Assembly (NCBI RefSeq): GCF_027744825.2
Contig: NC_071345.1
Coordinates: 12,831,001 to 12,895,000 of the forward strand
Direction of reading: 5' to 3'
DNA length: 64,000 nucleotides
Source of the DNA: Synchiropus splendidus
Taxonomy: Eukaryota; Chordata; Actinopteri; Syngnathiformes; Callionymidae
The notes beneath the pieces were generated by a model, which ran no database searches, was not told where the DNA came from, and saw nothing but the letters and a program-made list of their open reading frames with translations. Positions within the stretch are counted from its first letter, which is position 1. Each line of letters begins with the position of its first letter. A program made the position numbers and the translations under genes. This document shows positions 62,801-64,000 of this stretch, in pieces.

Positions 62801-64000
62801 ATGTATTCATACATATACCTTAGTATGTACTTTCACTGTGTGAGGAAAGTGGAGTAGAATAGACCCTGCTAAACCCCAAACATACTCCCAATTTACACCG
62901 TGGGCGGAGCTGCATGGAGTTCTTTCAAAGAGAGTCATTTGTTTTCAGTATGTCCATTTACAATGAGGGCTAAGCAGCGCGGAGCTCCGCCTCCACTACT
63001 ATTCAAACCAGTGACAATTCTATTTTTCTCTCCGCTGGTACTGCTTTAAGTTGGAGTGGAGAACATTGTTCAGACACTTTTTTCGAACAGTATGTTATAA
63101 CTGCTCATAACCGCCACAAAAGCCTCGGCCCATACTACACTCGCCATAAACACTTCAGAGACAATGTCAGAAAAAAAAGTGCCTGTACTGAAATTTCGGA
63201 GGGTCGGGACCAGTTTCTTTTGTCTAGGAAATGTTTTCCAGTACTTACCCAGAGCCTCTTCAGTAATCACTCATATTCAGAGCAAACATGTTGCACATGG
63301 GTCGGACTGCATAATTGCAAAAGGAGGCTGTAGTTGGGGTTGAATCCGGTTTCAGCCCACGAAGTCGCACAGGGCTGACAATTCTCGCATGACAGAGTGG
63401 AGCACAAGCGCATTGCCTATGTTGTCGAAAACTTCACCTGCGCGTCACCTCCACCTCCAGGGAAAATTGGGGATTGTGGTTGCCTTTAGCAGGACTTAAA
63501 TTTGGGATCTTTTAAAAGCATTTTATTCCACGAAAAATTTTTAAATCACCTGTAGGGTTAGTGTTAAAAACCCTAAAACACAGTGAACAACTGCACCTAT
63601 TTGATTTGACTGTCATCGGTTTCGAAGTTGGCGATTCTAAACTGGCCATACAAGTGAGAGTTTGTTGAACTCTTTATGTACTTCTTGTAAGTGTGTTGAA
63701 ATTACACACACAAACTTGACAAGCTGAACAAAACTGATCCTCCAGCATCGCAAGTCACCGCATGATGGGCGGAATTCTAAATGTGGGGACCAATTTAGAG
63801 CAAACGATGGTGCATATGTCGTGAGCAAGAGGCGGCACAGACCCCCAGGAAGGAATTTGAAGTGTTTGCTTTTGCACCTCTTGATATCTTGTGTTCTTTA
63901 TGTAGTCTGTGACACCTTACTCCCACAGACAAGCTGCTATTTTTTTATACATCCCCTTCAAACACGACCATTTGCATTTTAAACACGTCAAGAAAATGGC
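59838..64000 (-). other. grik3: grik3 upstream intron (partial, runs off the window)
   Basis: Lies upstream of the M3 exon in gene orientation. No sequence encoding the pore-loop motif (ALMQQG) or M1 is present on the minus strand, so the next exon must be beyond base 64000. One copy of the short inverted-repeat element family is inserted at about 62688-62790. Nothing else is recognised. Confidence 0.75.
62688..62790. mobile_element. Short inverted-repeat element, copy 7, in grik3 intron
   Basis: Left-arm derivative: AAGCGATGAGCTGCTAAGG, TGTCATGGAACAGTGTC, then TAGGCCATTAGATGGCACTC (62736-62755), TTAAAACTTTGG. The order and spacing match copy 2 (432-510), including the TTAAAAGCTTTGG block. 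The right arm is not seen. Confidence 0.55.

Noticed and set aside
59838..64000. Search for the grik3 pore-loop (Q/R site) exon
   Set aside because: No minus-strand sequence encoding the ALMQQG motif was found; the exon must lie outside the window.
1..64000. CRISPR arrays, bacterial operons, phage genes, rRNA operons
   Set aside because: No regularly spaced direct repeats, no ribosome-binding-site/ORF arrays and no rRNA words; the intron-containing receptor gene shows this is eukaryotic DNA.
1..64000. tRNA genes or tRNA-derived SINEs
   Set aside because: No convincing A-box/B-box pair with cloverleaf pairing was noticed by eye; a covariance-model scan would be needed to exclude them.

Overview
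This window looks like nuclear DNA from a ray-finned (teleost) fish. It has short coding exons with GT/AG splice sites, large introns, many simple-sequence repeats and many decayed copies of fish-type transposable elements. No bacterial-style genes, operons or CRISPR arrays are visible. Only one host gene can be supported: the 3' part of an ionotropic kainate glutamate receptor gene, best matched to grik3 (GluK3), on the minus strand.

grik3 occupies the right end. Four coding exons (59837-59620, 55982-55757, 55610-55360, 55193-55002) join in consistent phase (1, 0, 1, 0) and encode about 295 C-terminal residues: M3, the second ligand-binding half (S2), M4 and the complete cytoplasmic tail to the stop codon. 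The exon carrying the pore loop/Q-R site and all earlier exons must lie beyond base 64000. The introns hold transposon debris, including a LINE fragment. The 3'UTR probably starts at 55001 and runs leftward; where it ends is uncertain.

From base 1 to about 51.8 kb I see no host exon that I can defend, so this is a gene-poor stretch downstream of grik3. It contains: (i) a dispersed short inverted-repeat element family (about 100-190 bp, ends containing ATGAGGCTTC and TCATGAAACAGTGTCC) present at least seven times, most copies carrying a motif like the CTCF core; (ii) a well-bounded 553-bp hAT-like element (5600-6152) with near-perfect 8-bp target duplications and a transposase remnant; (iii) other hAT-like or unclassified DNA-transposon relics (8987-9369, 26930-27300, 30683-30790, 44620-44700, 44924-45159, 46436-46576); (iv) LINE relics, the best being a 5'-truncated RTE-like reverse transcriptase end (38656-39429) that runs straight into a (TA)n tract; (v) simple repeats.

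No wholly new system is evident. The most interesting points are the short element family with CTCF-like motifs, the altered zinc-site position and unusual divergence of the grik3 ligand-binding exons, and the long alternative reading frame across the last grik3 exon. All family assignments come from reading motifs by eye and memory; no searches were run.
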